Of a stretch of 64,000 nucleotides of DNA, positions 44,883 to 52,512 are shown piece after piece. The notes under the pieces are model-generated. The model did not search any database. It saw only the letters and a program-made list of their open reading frames with translations, and was not told the DNA's origin. The first letter of the stretch is position 1, and each line of letters starts with the position of its first letter. Source of the DNA: Thermodesulfobacteriota bacterium (lineage in GTDB: Bacteria > Desulfobacterota > BSN033 > UBA1163); NCBI GenBank assembly GCA_026415035.1, contig JAOAHX010000007.1, positions 61,769-125,768 on the forward strand, in the 5' to 3' direction. The position numbers and the translations under genes were made by a program.

Positions 44883-45662
44883 TTAACCCTTCGACTCCGA
44901 AGCGAGGAGGCCCTTCTGTTTCTCTGTCAGAAAGGCCCTCAGCTTTTCTTCGATCAACCTGGGGTTTTCACCCGTCGAGACGGAGACCACCCCTTCGAGG
45001 ATCATCTCTTTCAAAATCATATCGTGACGATGCCTCAGCTCCAACTTGCTGGCGATGGGCAAAAAGATCAGGTTCGCCGATCCCACGCCATAGACCGTCG
45101 CCACGAAGGCCACCGCGATCCCTGAACCCAATTTGGAAGGGTCGTTCAAATTTTCCATCACGTGGATGAGTCCGAGGACGGCCCCGAGGATCCCGATGGT
45201 GGGCGCATATCCCCCGGCCGCCTTGAAGACCTTTGCACTCATCTTTCCATGTTCATCGAGATACCCCAACTCGGTCTCCATGGCCTCCCGGATCGCATGG
45301 GGTTCGATGCCGTCGACGGCCAGGGTGAGGGCCTTTCTTAAAAAGGGGTCATCGATATTTTTGAGCTCCTTTTCGAGCGAGAGGATTCCCTCTTTCCGGG
45401 CCTTGTTGGCATAGGCGGTGATCTGCTGGATCATCTGGCGGGGGTCGTGCCTCGGCTCCTTGAGGGCAATCTTGACCCCTTTGAAGGCGTCCATGACGCC
45501 CTCGAAAGGAAAGCTCACGAAGACCGCCCCTAAGGTTCCTCCGAGGACGATGATGGCGGCCGTGATCTGCATGATCGACCCCACATGGCCGCCTTCCAGG
45601 GCCTGACCCACGAGAATCGCTCCGATGCCGCCGACTAAACCGATCAATGTCGCCTTATCCAT
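44883..45662 (-). CDS. motA: Flagellar motor stator protein MotA
   Basis: MotA makes the pentameric part of the stator that turns the C-ring. The 259 residues have four membrane segments: ATLIGLVGGIGAILVGQALE, ITAAIIVLGGTLGAVFVSFP, and a later pair within YAPTIGILGAVLGLIHVMEN and GIAVAFVATVYGVGSANLIF. The cytoplasmic loop holds the usual charged residues. It follows flbD by about 50 bases on the minus strand. Confidence 0.96.
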   Translation of the reverse strand: MDKATLIGLVGGIGAILVGQALEGGHVGSIMQITAAIIVLGGTLGAVFVSFPFEGVMDAFKGVKIALKEPRHDPRQMIQQITAYANKARKEGILSLEKELKNIDDPFLRKALTLAVDGIEPHAIREAMETELGYLDEHGKMSAKVFKAAGGYAPTIGILGAVLGLIHVMENLNDPSKLGSGIAVAFVATVYGVGSANLIFLPIASKLELRHRHDMILKEMILEGVVSVSTGENPRLIEEKLRAFLTEKQKGLLASESKG

Positions 45663-45713
45663 GGATGCCCAAGGTTTTGGCTATCGCTACATCGCCTTCC
45701 ATCTTCGGGGAGA

Positions 45714-45917
45714 TTATTCGATCGGGATCGACGGATTGAAGATGGACCGACGGTAATTGAGGACCCTGTGAATCACTTCGCCCACCGTCTCCTGGACCGT
45801 GATCTTCTCGCCATTGGAGAGGGTGATGATGGTGTCTGGGGTTTCTTCAATGAAAACGATTAGATCCGGATTAAGCACAATGGGCGTGTTATTGAGCCGG
45901 GTGACGGTAATCATCAA
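45714..45917 (-). CDS. flbD: Flagellar protein FlbD/SwrD
   Basis: A 67-residue protein with ITVTRLNNTPIVLNPDLIVF, ETPDTIITLSNGEKITVQET and VGEVIHRVLNYRR. This short family (FlbD in deltaproteobacteria and spirochaetes, SwrD in Bacillus) usually precedes motA and in Bacillus raises motor torque. It should not be confused with the Caulobacter sigma-54 activator also named FlbD. The order flbD-motA-motB is intact. Confidence 0.92.
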   Translation of the reverse strand: MMITVTRLNNTPIVLNPDLIVFIEETPDTIITLSNGEKITVQETVGEVIHRVLNYRRSIFNPSIPIE

Positions 45918-45947
45918 GGGTGCCCTCTCTTGAAGGATTCAATCTAT

Positions 45948-45975
45948 TCATCGGCTTCGGGGAATCCGAACTTTA
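45948..45975 (-). promoter_or_regulatory. Sigma-28-like promoter for flbD-motA-motB
   Basis: On the minus strand TAAAGTTC (45975-45968), 12 bases, GCCGATGA (45955-45948). The boxes match well but the spacer is one base longer than the usual 11. It points away from the cheA promoter, whose -35 box begins nine bases further on. Confidence 0.6.
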
Positions 45976-45983
45976 GTCCAATT

Positions 45984-46010
45984 TAAGGAAATTCTGGATT
46001 GACCCGATAA
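45984..46010 (+). promoter_or_regulatory. Sigma-28 promoter of cheA
   Basis: TAAGGAAA (45984-45991), 11 bases, CCCGATAA (46003-46010). The -10 differs from consensus by one base. The cheA ATG follows 80 bases later. With the opposing site at 45948-45975 it makes a divergent late-gene promoter pair. Confidence 0.72.
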
Positions 46011-46090
46011 AGAGATTGATCAACGAAGAAGAAGGGGGATCAACCAGAAATCGATCCCGAGCCTTTGGATGAAAACGAGGAGGATGGGGA

Positions 46091-48370
46091 ATGGAGGATA
46101 AGATGGAATGGTCGGCACTGATCGAACAATTGTCCCTTCAAAGTGTGATGGTGGAAGCGGATGATCTTCCGGGATTGGGCGAAATCCTTCGTCTCCTCGA
46201 AGAGGTGGAGAACCAGGATGGGGTTAAGGGGCATCCGAGCCTTGGGCCTTTGATCCGGGGTCTCCGGAGATTGGTCGAACGGATCATTCTCAATGAGGTC
46301 TCGGACTCCCAAGGGGCGATCGGTTTGCTCCGAAGGGGGGTCAAATGGATGCAGTCCCGCCTCCTCTTTTCGGAGAGATCCAACGGCGAGGAGGAAGAGG
46401 AGTTCTGGAAAAGTTGGAGGTCCCTCACCGGAGAGGAGGCCCCGGTGGAAGGCCAAGGGGATACCTCACCTGACAAAAAGACAGCCCCCGCCCCCGTCAC
46501 CCTGGATCAGGATCTTGACCTCTACAAAGACTTTATCTCGGAATCCCTTGAGCATCTCGGGACGATCGAGCTCAATCTGATCAACCTTGAGCAGTCCCCT
46601 GACAACAAGGAGTACATCAATTCCATCTTTCGACCATTCCACACGATCAAAGGGGTTTCGGGATTTCTCAACCTCCAGGAGATTCAAAAATTTTCCCACG
46701 CCATGGAGTCCCTTCTCGATGAGGCCCGAAACGGGAGGCTCCAAATCACCCAGGCGATCATCGACTTCATCCTCGAATCGGTCGACCTTCTGAAACAGAT
46801 GATCCTGGATCTGAGAGGCCATATCGAATCGGGACAAATCGGGACCTCCTCTTTTGACTTGGACCCCTATCTCCAACGGATCGAGGCTTTTAAAAAAGGT
46901 CGACCCATCTGCGAGGAATCCAAGGACTCCGGAAGCGTCGAAAAGGACGTTTCGATTCCCATCGACGAAGAGAAAACGCCCCGCCTCGGCGAGATCCTCA
47001 CCGCCAAAGGAACGGTCTCCCCCGAGGACATCACCGAGGCCCTCAAGGCCCAGGAGAGTCAGGAGGAGCCTTTGAAATTGGGTGAGATCTTGATCCGGGA
47101 GAAGAAGGCCTCTCCGAAGGAGGTCCTCGATGCCCTGAGGGAGCAAAAAAGGGTGGTCTCCCAGTTCCGAGAGACGTCGGTCAAGGTGGACACGGACAAA
47201 CTGGACAATCTGGTCGATCTGATCGGCGAGCTGGTGATCGCCCAGTCCCTGGTGGAACAGAATCCCGTTTTCTCCTCCCTGAGAGACCAGAAGCTCCTTC
47301 GGGATTTTTCCCAGCTGAAGAGGATCACCAATGATCTGCAGAAAATCTCCATGTCCCTCAGGACCGTTCCCATCCGCCAGACCTTCCAGAAGATGGTTCG
47401 GCTGGTGAGGGACCTGGCCAAGAAATCGAAAAAAGAGGTGGAGTTGGTCATGTCCGGCGAGGAGACGGAGATCGATCGAAATATGGTGGAGAGCCTCTAC
47501 GACCCCCTGGTCCACATGATCCGGAATGCCATCGATCACGGCATCGAATCGCCCGAGGAGAGGCGGGCGAAGGGCAAACCGGAGACGGGAACGATCTTTC
47601 TCAGGGCCTACCAGAAGGGGGGGAATGTGGTGATCGAGATCGAGGATGATGGCCAGGGCCTGAACCGGGAGAAGATTCTCAAGAAGGCCCGGGAGAGGGG
47701 GATCGTTTCGGATGAACCCCTGGCGGAGCACCAGATCGACCACCTCATCTTCGAGCCGGGGTTTTCGACCGCGGACCAGATCACCGACATCTCCGGGCGA
47801 GGCGTTGGGATGGACGTGGTGAAGAAGTCCATTGAGCAGTTGCGGGGAAAGGTCGAGATCTTCTCCCAGGAGGGGAAGGGCACCCGGTTCATCATGCGCG
47901 TTCCCCTCACCCTTGCCATCATGGATGGCATCATCGTGCGGGTGGGAGAGGAGCGGTATATCATCCCCACCGTTTTTGTAAAAGAGACATTGAAGCCACG
48001 GAGGGAGGAGGTCTATTCGGTTCACCAGAGAGGCGAGCTGGTCAAGGTCAGGGAGAGTCTGCTGCCCTTGGTCCGCCTTTACCAGATCCTCGGCGTGGCC
48101 ACGGCAAAGCAGAATCCATGGGAGACTTTGCTCATCGTAGCGGAGAACGAAGGGGTTCAGAAATGCCTGATGGTGGACGACCTGGTCGGGAAGCAGGAGG
48201 TCGTGATCAAGAATTTAGGGGAGAAGTTGAAGGATTTGAAGGGGGTGGCCGGAGCCACCATCATGGGGGATGGAAGGGCGGGCCTCATCCTCGATATCCA
48301 CGGCCTTTTTCAGATCGATCAGGGGCCTTCCCCGAGAAACGGAGGCGGTGGGGTAGCCCTCCGATCCTGA
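46091..48370 (+). CDS. cheA: Chemotaxis histidine kinase CheA
   Basis: CheA receives receptor signals through CheW and phosphorylates CheY. The 759 residues begin with an unrecognised helical region (1-140), then an HPt domain with the phosphorylated H184 in PFHTIKGVSGF. Two copies of an LGEIL...EAL..Q module (about 300-350) occupy the place of the CheY-binding P2 domain. Then come the dimerisation domain (KLDNLVDLIGELVIAQSLVE), the ATPase domain (MIRNAIDHGIESPEER, GRGVGMDVVKK) and a CheW-like domain. CheB and CheR are not in the window. Confidence 0.95.
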   Translation: MEDKMEWSALIEQLSLQSVMVEADDLPGLGEILRLLEEVENQDGVKGHPSLGPLIRGLRRLVERIILNEVSDSQGAIGLLRRGVKWMQSRLLFSERSNGEEEEEFWKSWRSLTGEEAPVEGQGDTSPDKKTAPAPVTLDQDLDLYKDFISESLEHLGTIELNLINLEQSPDNKEYINSIFRPFHTIKGVSGFLNLQEIQKFSHAMESLLDEARNGRLQITQAIIDFILESVDLLKQMILDLRGHIESGQIGTSSFDLDPYLQRIEAFKKGRPICEESKDSGSVEKDVSIPIDEEKTPRLGEILTAKGTVSPEDITEALKAQESQEEPLKLGEILIREKKASPKEVLDALREQKRVVSQFRETSVKVDTDKLDNLVDLIGELVIAQSLVEQNPVFSSLRDQKLLRDFSQLKRITNDLQKISMSLRTVPIRQTFQKMVRLVRDLAKKSKKEVELVMSGEETEIDRNMVESLYDPLVHMIRNAIDHGIESPEERRAKGKPETGTIFLRAYQKGGNVVIEIEDDGQGLNREKILKKARERGIVSDEPLAEHQIDHLIFEPGFSTADQITDISGRGVGMDVVKKSIEQLRGKVEIFSQEGKGTRFIMRVPLTLAIMDGIIVRVGEERYIIPTVFVKETLKPRREEVYSVHQRGELVKVRESLLPLVRLYQILGVATAKQNPWETLLIVAENEGVQKCLMVDDLVGKQEVVIKNLGEKLKDLKGVAGATIMGDGRAGLILDIHGLFQIDQGPSPRNGGGGVALRS

Positions 48371-48447
48371 TGAAAATGTCTTGCAAGGGGGGGAGAAGAT
48401 TGGGTAAAAAGGGGATATCCAAATTTCATTGACGAGGATGGCCGACC

Positions 48448-51000
48448 ATGAGAGACATCACCCTGTTTACCGTGGTTCCCCGGATGCCCGAGAGGTTGAG
48501 ACCCTTGGAGGAGATGGCGAGAAACCTCTGGTTCGCCTGGAATTTGGAGGCCATCGACCTTTTCCGGTCCATCGATTCGAACCTCTGGGAGGAGAGCGGG
48601 CACAATCCCGTGGCCCTTCTCGGAAAGCTCGAAAAGGAGCGGATCGAGGAGCTCGTGGCCGACGAGGGATTTTTGCTCGAGATGGACCGAATCTATCAGG
48701 AGTTCAGACATTACTGCCTCGAGAGGAAACCCTACCAATTCGGCCTTGAGACCCCTGCCGATTTCACCGTCGCCTACTTTTCTGCCGAGTATGGCCTGAC
48801 CGATTGTTTGCCCATCTATTCCGGGGGGCTCGGGGTCCTCTCTGGCGATCACTTGAAATCGGCGAGCGATCTCTGCATCGATGTCGTGGGCATCGGCCTC
48901 CTCTACCAGAAGGGGTATTTCCGCCAATACCTGAATGCCGACGGCTGGCAGATGGAGACCTATCCGGATAACGATTTTCACATCCTCCCCGTCGAACTCG
49001 TCAGGGATTCCCAGGGAGCCCCGCTCTCCCTCTGGGTGGAGATCGAGGAACGGAAAGTGACGGTCCGGATCTGGAAGATCCAGGTGGGCCGGGTCCCGCT
49101 TTATATGCTCGACACAAATACGGTAGAAAACGAAGAGAGAGATCGGGACATCACCTCCACCCTGTACGGAGGGGATGGGGCGATGCGCCTGAAACAGGAG
49201 GTGGTCCTCGGCATCGGCGGCATCCGGGCCCTGGAACGGCTGGGCATCACGCCTTCGGTCTATCACATGAATGAAGGCCACTCCGCCTTTGCCCTCCTCG
49301 AGAGGATCCGCTCCCTCATGGAGAAACACCCCCTCTCCTTTGATGAGGCGAGGGAGGCGGTTCGCACCAACAGCGTCTTCACCCCCCACACGCCGGTCCC
49401 CGCCGGGATCGATGTCTTCGACCGCAACCTGATCGCTTCGATCCTGGGGCCCTATATCCGCACGCTTGGCATTTCGATCGATGATTTTATGGCGATGGGG
49501 ATCGAGGGGGAGAGGGGGGCGGACCGGAGCTTCAATATGGCGGTCCTGGCCCTCAGACACTCAGCGAGATCGAACGGCGTCAGCCAACTCCACCGGACCG
49601 TCTCCAGGCGGATGTGGAGCCACCTCTGGCCGCAGGTGCCCGAGGCCGACATCCCGATCGACTCCATCACGAACGGGATTCACACCCCGTCCTGGATTTC
49701 AAACGACCTGGCCGGTCTTCTCGACCGCTACCTCGGAAGGCGCTGGGCAGAGGACCCTGACAACCGGAAGATCTGGGAGAGGGTCGATCGCATTCCCGAT
49801 TCGGAACTCTGGCGGACCCACGAAAGGCGGAGGGAGCGTCTGATCAGCTTTGCCCGGCGGAGGCTGATCGAACAGCTCCTCCATCGGGGGGCCAAGAAGG
49901 GAGAGGTTCAGAAGGCCTCCGAGGTCTTGAACCCCGAGGCCCTCACCATCGGATTCGCCAGGAGGTTTGCCACCTACAAAAGGGGAGACATGATCTTGAG
50001 CAATCCGGAACGCCTGGCGAAGATCCTCAATGATCCTCAGCGCCCGGTCCAGATCATCTTCTCCGGCAAGGCCCATCCCCAGGACCATCCGGGGAAGGAG
50101 GTGATCAAGAATATCATCCATCTGGCCCGGAGGCCCGAGTTCAGGGATCGGATCGTCTTCATCGAAGATTATGATCTCAATGTGGCCCGTTACCTCGTCC
50201 AGGGCGTTGACGTCTGGCTCAACAACCCCCGACGCCCCCTCGAGGCGTGCGGGACGAGCGGGATGAAAGCCGCGGCCAACGGCGCCCTCAACCTGAGCAT
50301 CCTCGACGGGTGGTGGGCCGAGGGCTATGCCTCCGGTCTGGGATGGGCGATCGGCGGGGGAGAGGAGTATGAGGATGAGGAGCTTCAGGATCGGATCGAG
50401 AGCGAGGCGACGTACGACCTCCTCGAAAAGGAGATCGTCCCCCTCTTCTATGAGCGAGGCCGGGACAACCTGCCCCGAGAATGGATTCAGATGATGAAAC
50501 AGTCGATGAAGACCCTGGCCTCCTACTTTAACACCCATCGGATGGTTCAGGACTATTTCCATCAGTTCTATTATCCCCTCTCCTCCTTGTGGGATCGGAT
50601 CCGGGAAGACGGGTTCAGGGGCGTCCGGGAGCTCGTCCGCTGGATGAACAACCTGAGGGCGAACTGGGGTCGGATTGAAATCCTGGAAAAGAGGAGCGAA
50701 GTGAGGAGGAGCCTGGCCCTCGGCGAGTCCCTCTGGGTGGAGGTGGATCTCAGGCACCCAGGGTTGATCCCCCAGGATCTGAACGTCGATCTCTACTGGG
50801 GGCCGGTCAACTCAAAGGCCGAATTCTTGGACCGTTTCTTCGTCCCCATGCGTCCCGAGAAACAGAACGGACCGCTGACGACCTTTCGGGGGGAGATCCC
50901 TTGTCAGAGGGTCGGCCGCTTCGGGTTCCGGATTCGGATCCTCCCCCACCATCCTTTTCTGAGCAACCCCTTCTCCATGGGCTTGATGTTGTGGGGGTAG
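48448..51000 (+). CDS. Alpha-glucan (glycogen/maltodextrin) phosphorylase
   Basis: This GT35 enzyme cleaves alpha-1,4-glucans with phosphate to glucose-1-phosphate using pyridoxal phosphate. The 850 residues have the N-terminal region of the bacterial/archaeal alpha-glucan phosphorylase type (MARNLWFAWNLEAIDLFRSI, FSAEYGLTDCLPIYSGGLGV), HMNEGHSAFALLERIR, and GTSGMKAAANGALNLSILDG with the cofactor lysine at residue 607. It stands between cheA and a c-di-GMP-type gene, an unusual place; glucose-1-phosphate could feed nucleotide sugars for the glycan genes, but that is inference. Confidence 0.93.
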   Translation: MRDITLFTVVPRMPERLRPLEEMARNLWFAWNLEAIDLFRSIDSNLWEESGHNPVALLGKLEKERIEELVADEGFLLEMDRIYQEFRHYCLERKPYQFGLETPADFTVAYFSAEYGLTDCLPIYSGGLGVLSGDHLKSASDLCIDVVGIGLLYQKGYFRQYLNADGWQMETYPDNDFHILPVELVRDSQGAPLSLWVEIEERKVTVRIWKIQVGRVPLYMLDTNTVENEERDRDITSTLYGGDGAMRLKQEVVLGIGGIRALERLGITPSVYHMNEGHSAFALLERIRSLMEKHPLSFDEAREAVRTNSVFTPHTPVPAGIDVFDRNLIASILGPYIRTLGISIDDFMAMGIEGERGADRSFNMAVLALRHSARSNGVSQLHRTVSRRMWSHLWPQVPEADIPIDSITNGIHTPSWISNDLAGLLDRYLGRRWAEDPDNRKIWERVDRIPDSELWRTHERRRERLISFARRRLIEQLLHRGAKKGEVQKASEVLNPEALTIGFARRFATYKRGDMILSNPERLAKILNDPQRPVQIIFSGKAHPQDHPGKEVIKNIIHLARRPEFRDRIVFIEDYDLNVARYLVQGVDVWLNNPRRPLEACGTSGMKAAANGALNLSILDGWWAEGYASGLGWAIGGGEEYEDEELQDRIESEATYDLLEKEIVPLFYERGRDNLPREWIQMMKQSMKTLASYFNTHRMVQDYFHQFYYPLSSLWDRIREDGFRGVRELVRWMNNLRANWGRIEILEKRSEVRRSLALGESLWVEVDLRHPGLIPQDLNVDLYWGPVNSKAEFLDRFFVPMRPEKQNGPLTTFRGEIPCQRVGRFGFRIRILPHHPFLSNPFSMGLMLWG

Positions 51001-51011
51001 AGGGGGGATGA

Positions 51012-52223
51012 ATGGATACGTTCATTGCCAGGCAACCCATCTTCGATATGAAGATGAGGGCCTATGGTTATGAACTTCTCTTTCGTTCGGGGCTGGAGAA
51101 CGTCTTTCGTCACCCCGATCCCAATCAGGCCTCCTCCAAGGTGATCTCGGATACCTTCTTCCTCCACGACCTCGCTTCCCTCACCCGGGGGAGGAGGGCC
51201 TTCATCAATATCACCCGGGACCTCCTCCTCGAGGAGCTTCTCTTCCTCATTCCGAAGGAGAAGCTCGTGGTAGAGATCCTCGAAAATGTCCCGCCCGACG
51301 AGGAGGTCGTCCGGGCTTGCGAAAAATTGAAACGGGCCGGATACCTCCTGGCGATGGATGATTTTGTCTACGACGAGCGGTACCAACCTCTGATCCGGCT
51401 GGCCGATTTCATCAAGGTCGACTTCTTGGCCACGAAGGAAGCCGAGCGGAGGGAGCTGGTCGAGCGGCTGAGCCCGTCGGGGGTTCGCTTTTTAGCCGAG
51501 AAGATCGAGACCGTCGAGATGTTCAGGGAGGCCAAGGCGCTCGGTTACAGCTACTGTCAGGGATATTTTTTCAGCCGGCCCAAGGTCATTTCGGGCAAGG
51601 ACATTCCGGGGTTGAAGCTCCACTATTTACACCTGCTTCAGGAGATCCATCGACCCGAACTGGACTTTCCAAAACTGACCGAGATCGTCCGGAGGGAGGT
51701 CTCCCTTTCCTATAAACTCCTCCGCTATATCAATTCGGCCTTTTTCGGCCTGAGAAATAAGATCTCCTCTTTGAAACAGGCCCTTCTCCTTCTTGGGGAG
51801 AGGGAGATTCGGAAGTGGATTACCCTTGTGACCCTTGCCACCTTAGGGGAGGATAAGCCCGAAGAGATCGTTCTTCAGTCGATCTTGCGGGCGAAGTTCT
51901 GCGAATCCCTCGCCGGGTTGAGCGGTCTCTCCGACCGGTCGGACGACCTCTTCTTGATGGGGATGTTCTCCATGATCGACGGCCTGCTCGACCGGCCTTT
52001 GTCCGAGATTCTTGAGGGCCTCCCGATCGCAGAGGAGATCAAGGGGGCCCTCTTGGGAGAGGAGAACCGGTTAGGAGGTATCTATCAATATCTGCTTGCC
52101 TATGAACAGGGTAGGTGGGAGAGGCTTTCCGAGCTCGGAGACCGACTCCGGATCGATGAAACGAAGGTCAGTTCCCTTTATCTTGAAGCGGTGCGTTGGA
52201 GTTCTAAGTTCTTGGCCTCCTGA
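51012..52223 (+). CDS. EAL-like/HDOD signalling protein
   Basis: The 403-residue protein begins FIARQPIFDMKMRAYGYELL, the hallmark of the YuxH/CdgJ type. The EAL-like part (1-200) keeps IEIL-type and AMDDF-like stretches but lacks several metal-binding acids of active phosphodiesterases, so it is probably non-catalytic. The C-terminal HDOD domain (about 205-385) has LSYKLLRYINSAFFGLRNKI and LKQALLLLGEREIRKW. CdgJ proteins affect motility in Vibrio. A GC-rich hairpin (CCGCCC-GAT-GGGCGG near 52285-52300) follows the gene without a T run. Confidence 0.88.
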   Translation: MDTFIARQPIFDMKMRAYGYELLFRSGLENVFRHPDPNQASSKVISDTFFLHDLASLTRGRRAFINITRDLLLEELLFLIPKEKLVVEILENVPPDEEVVRACEKLKRAGYLLAMDDFVYDERYQPLIRLADFIKVDFLATKEAERRELVERLSPSGVRFLAEKIETVEMFREAKALGYSYCQGYFFSRPKVISGKDIPGLKLHYLHLLQEIHRPELDFPKLTEIVRREVSLSYKLLRYINSAFFGLRNKISSLKQALLLLGEREIRKWITLVTLATLGEDKPEEIVLQSILRAKFCESLAGLSGLSDRSDDLFLMGMFSMIDGLLDRPLSEILEGLPIAEEIKGALLGEENRLGGIYQYLLAYEQGRWERLSELGDRLRIDETKVSSLYLEAVRWSSKFLAS

Positions 52224-52449
52224 TGAAGCGGCCTGGGGATCATCGAGGGGGCCGACCGTAGCGCGCCTGGCCAAAGCCCGCCCGATGGGCGGCGCGTTTC
52301 CTTCTTGGAACAGGGACGTCAATTCGTTGACATGTCTCCTACTGATCCGGGGTTGAGTCTTGGGCAGGCCATCGGGTTTTTAGAGCCAATTCGTATTTAA
52401 AATCATTGGGTTAAAAAATCCTTAGAAAGAAGAGGGTCGAAGAGGCTCT

Positions 52450-52465
52450 TGGCACAGGCTGTGCA
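52450..52465 (+). promoter_or_regulatory. Sigma-54 promoter of the sensor-kinase cluster
   Basis: TGGCACAGGCTGTGC at 52450-52464 has a perfect -24 element and one mismatch in the -12 element (GTGC for TTGC), with correct spacing. Transcription would start near 52476; the ribosome site AAGGAGG and ATG 52513 follow. The rest of 52224-52512 holds only the hairpin noted after the EAL-HDOD gene. Confidence 0.78.
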
Positions 52466-52512
52466 ATTTTGTTTGATTGAGAAATGAACCAGGAGATGGC
52501 GAAGGAGGTTTC

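Noticed and set aside
52240..52320. GC-rich structured region after the EAL-HDOD gene as a c-di-GMP riboswitch
   Set aside because: The hairpins are present but the conserved GEMM loop sequences are not; it also lies downstream of the gene and far from the next start.
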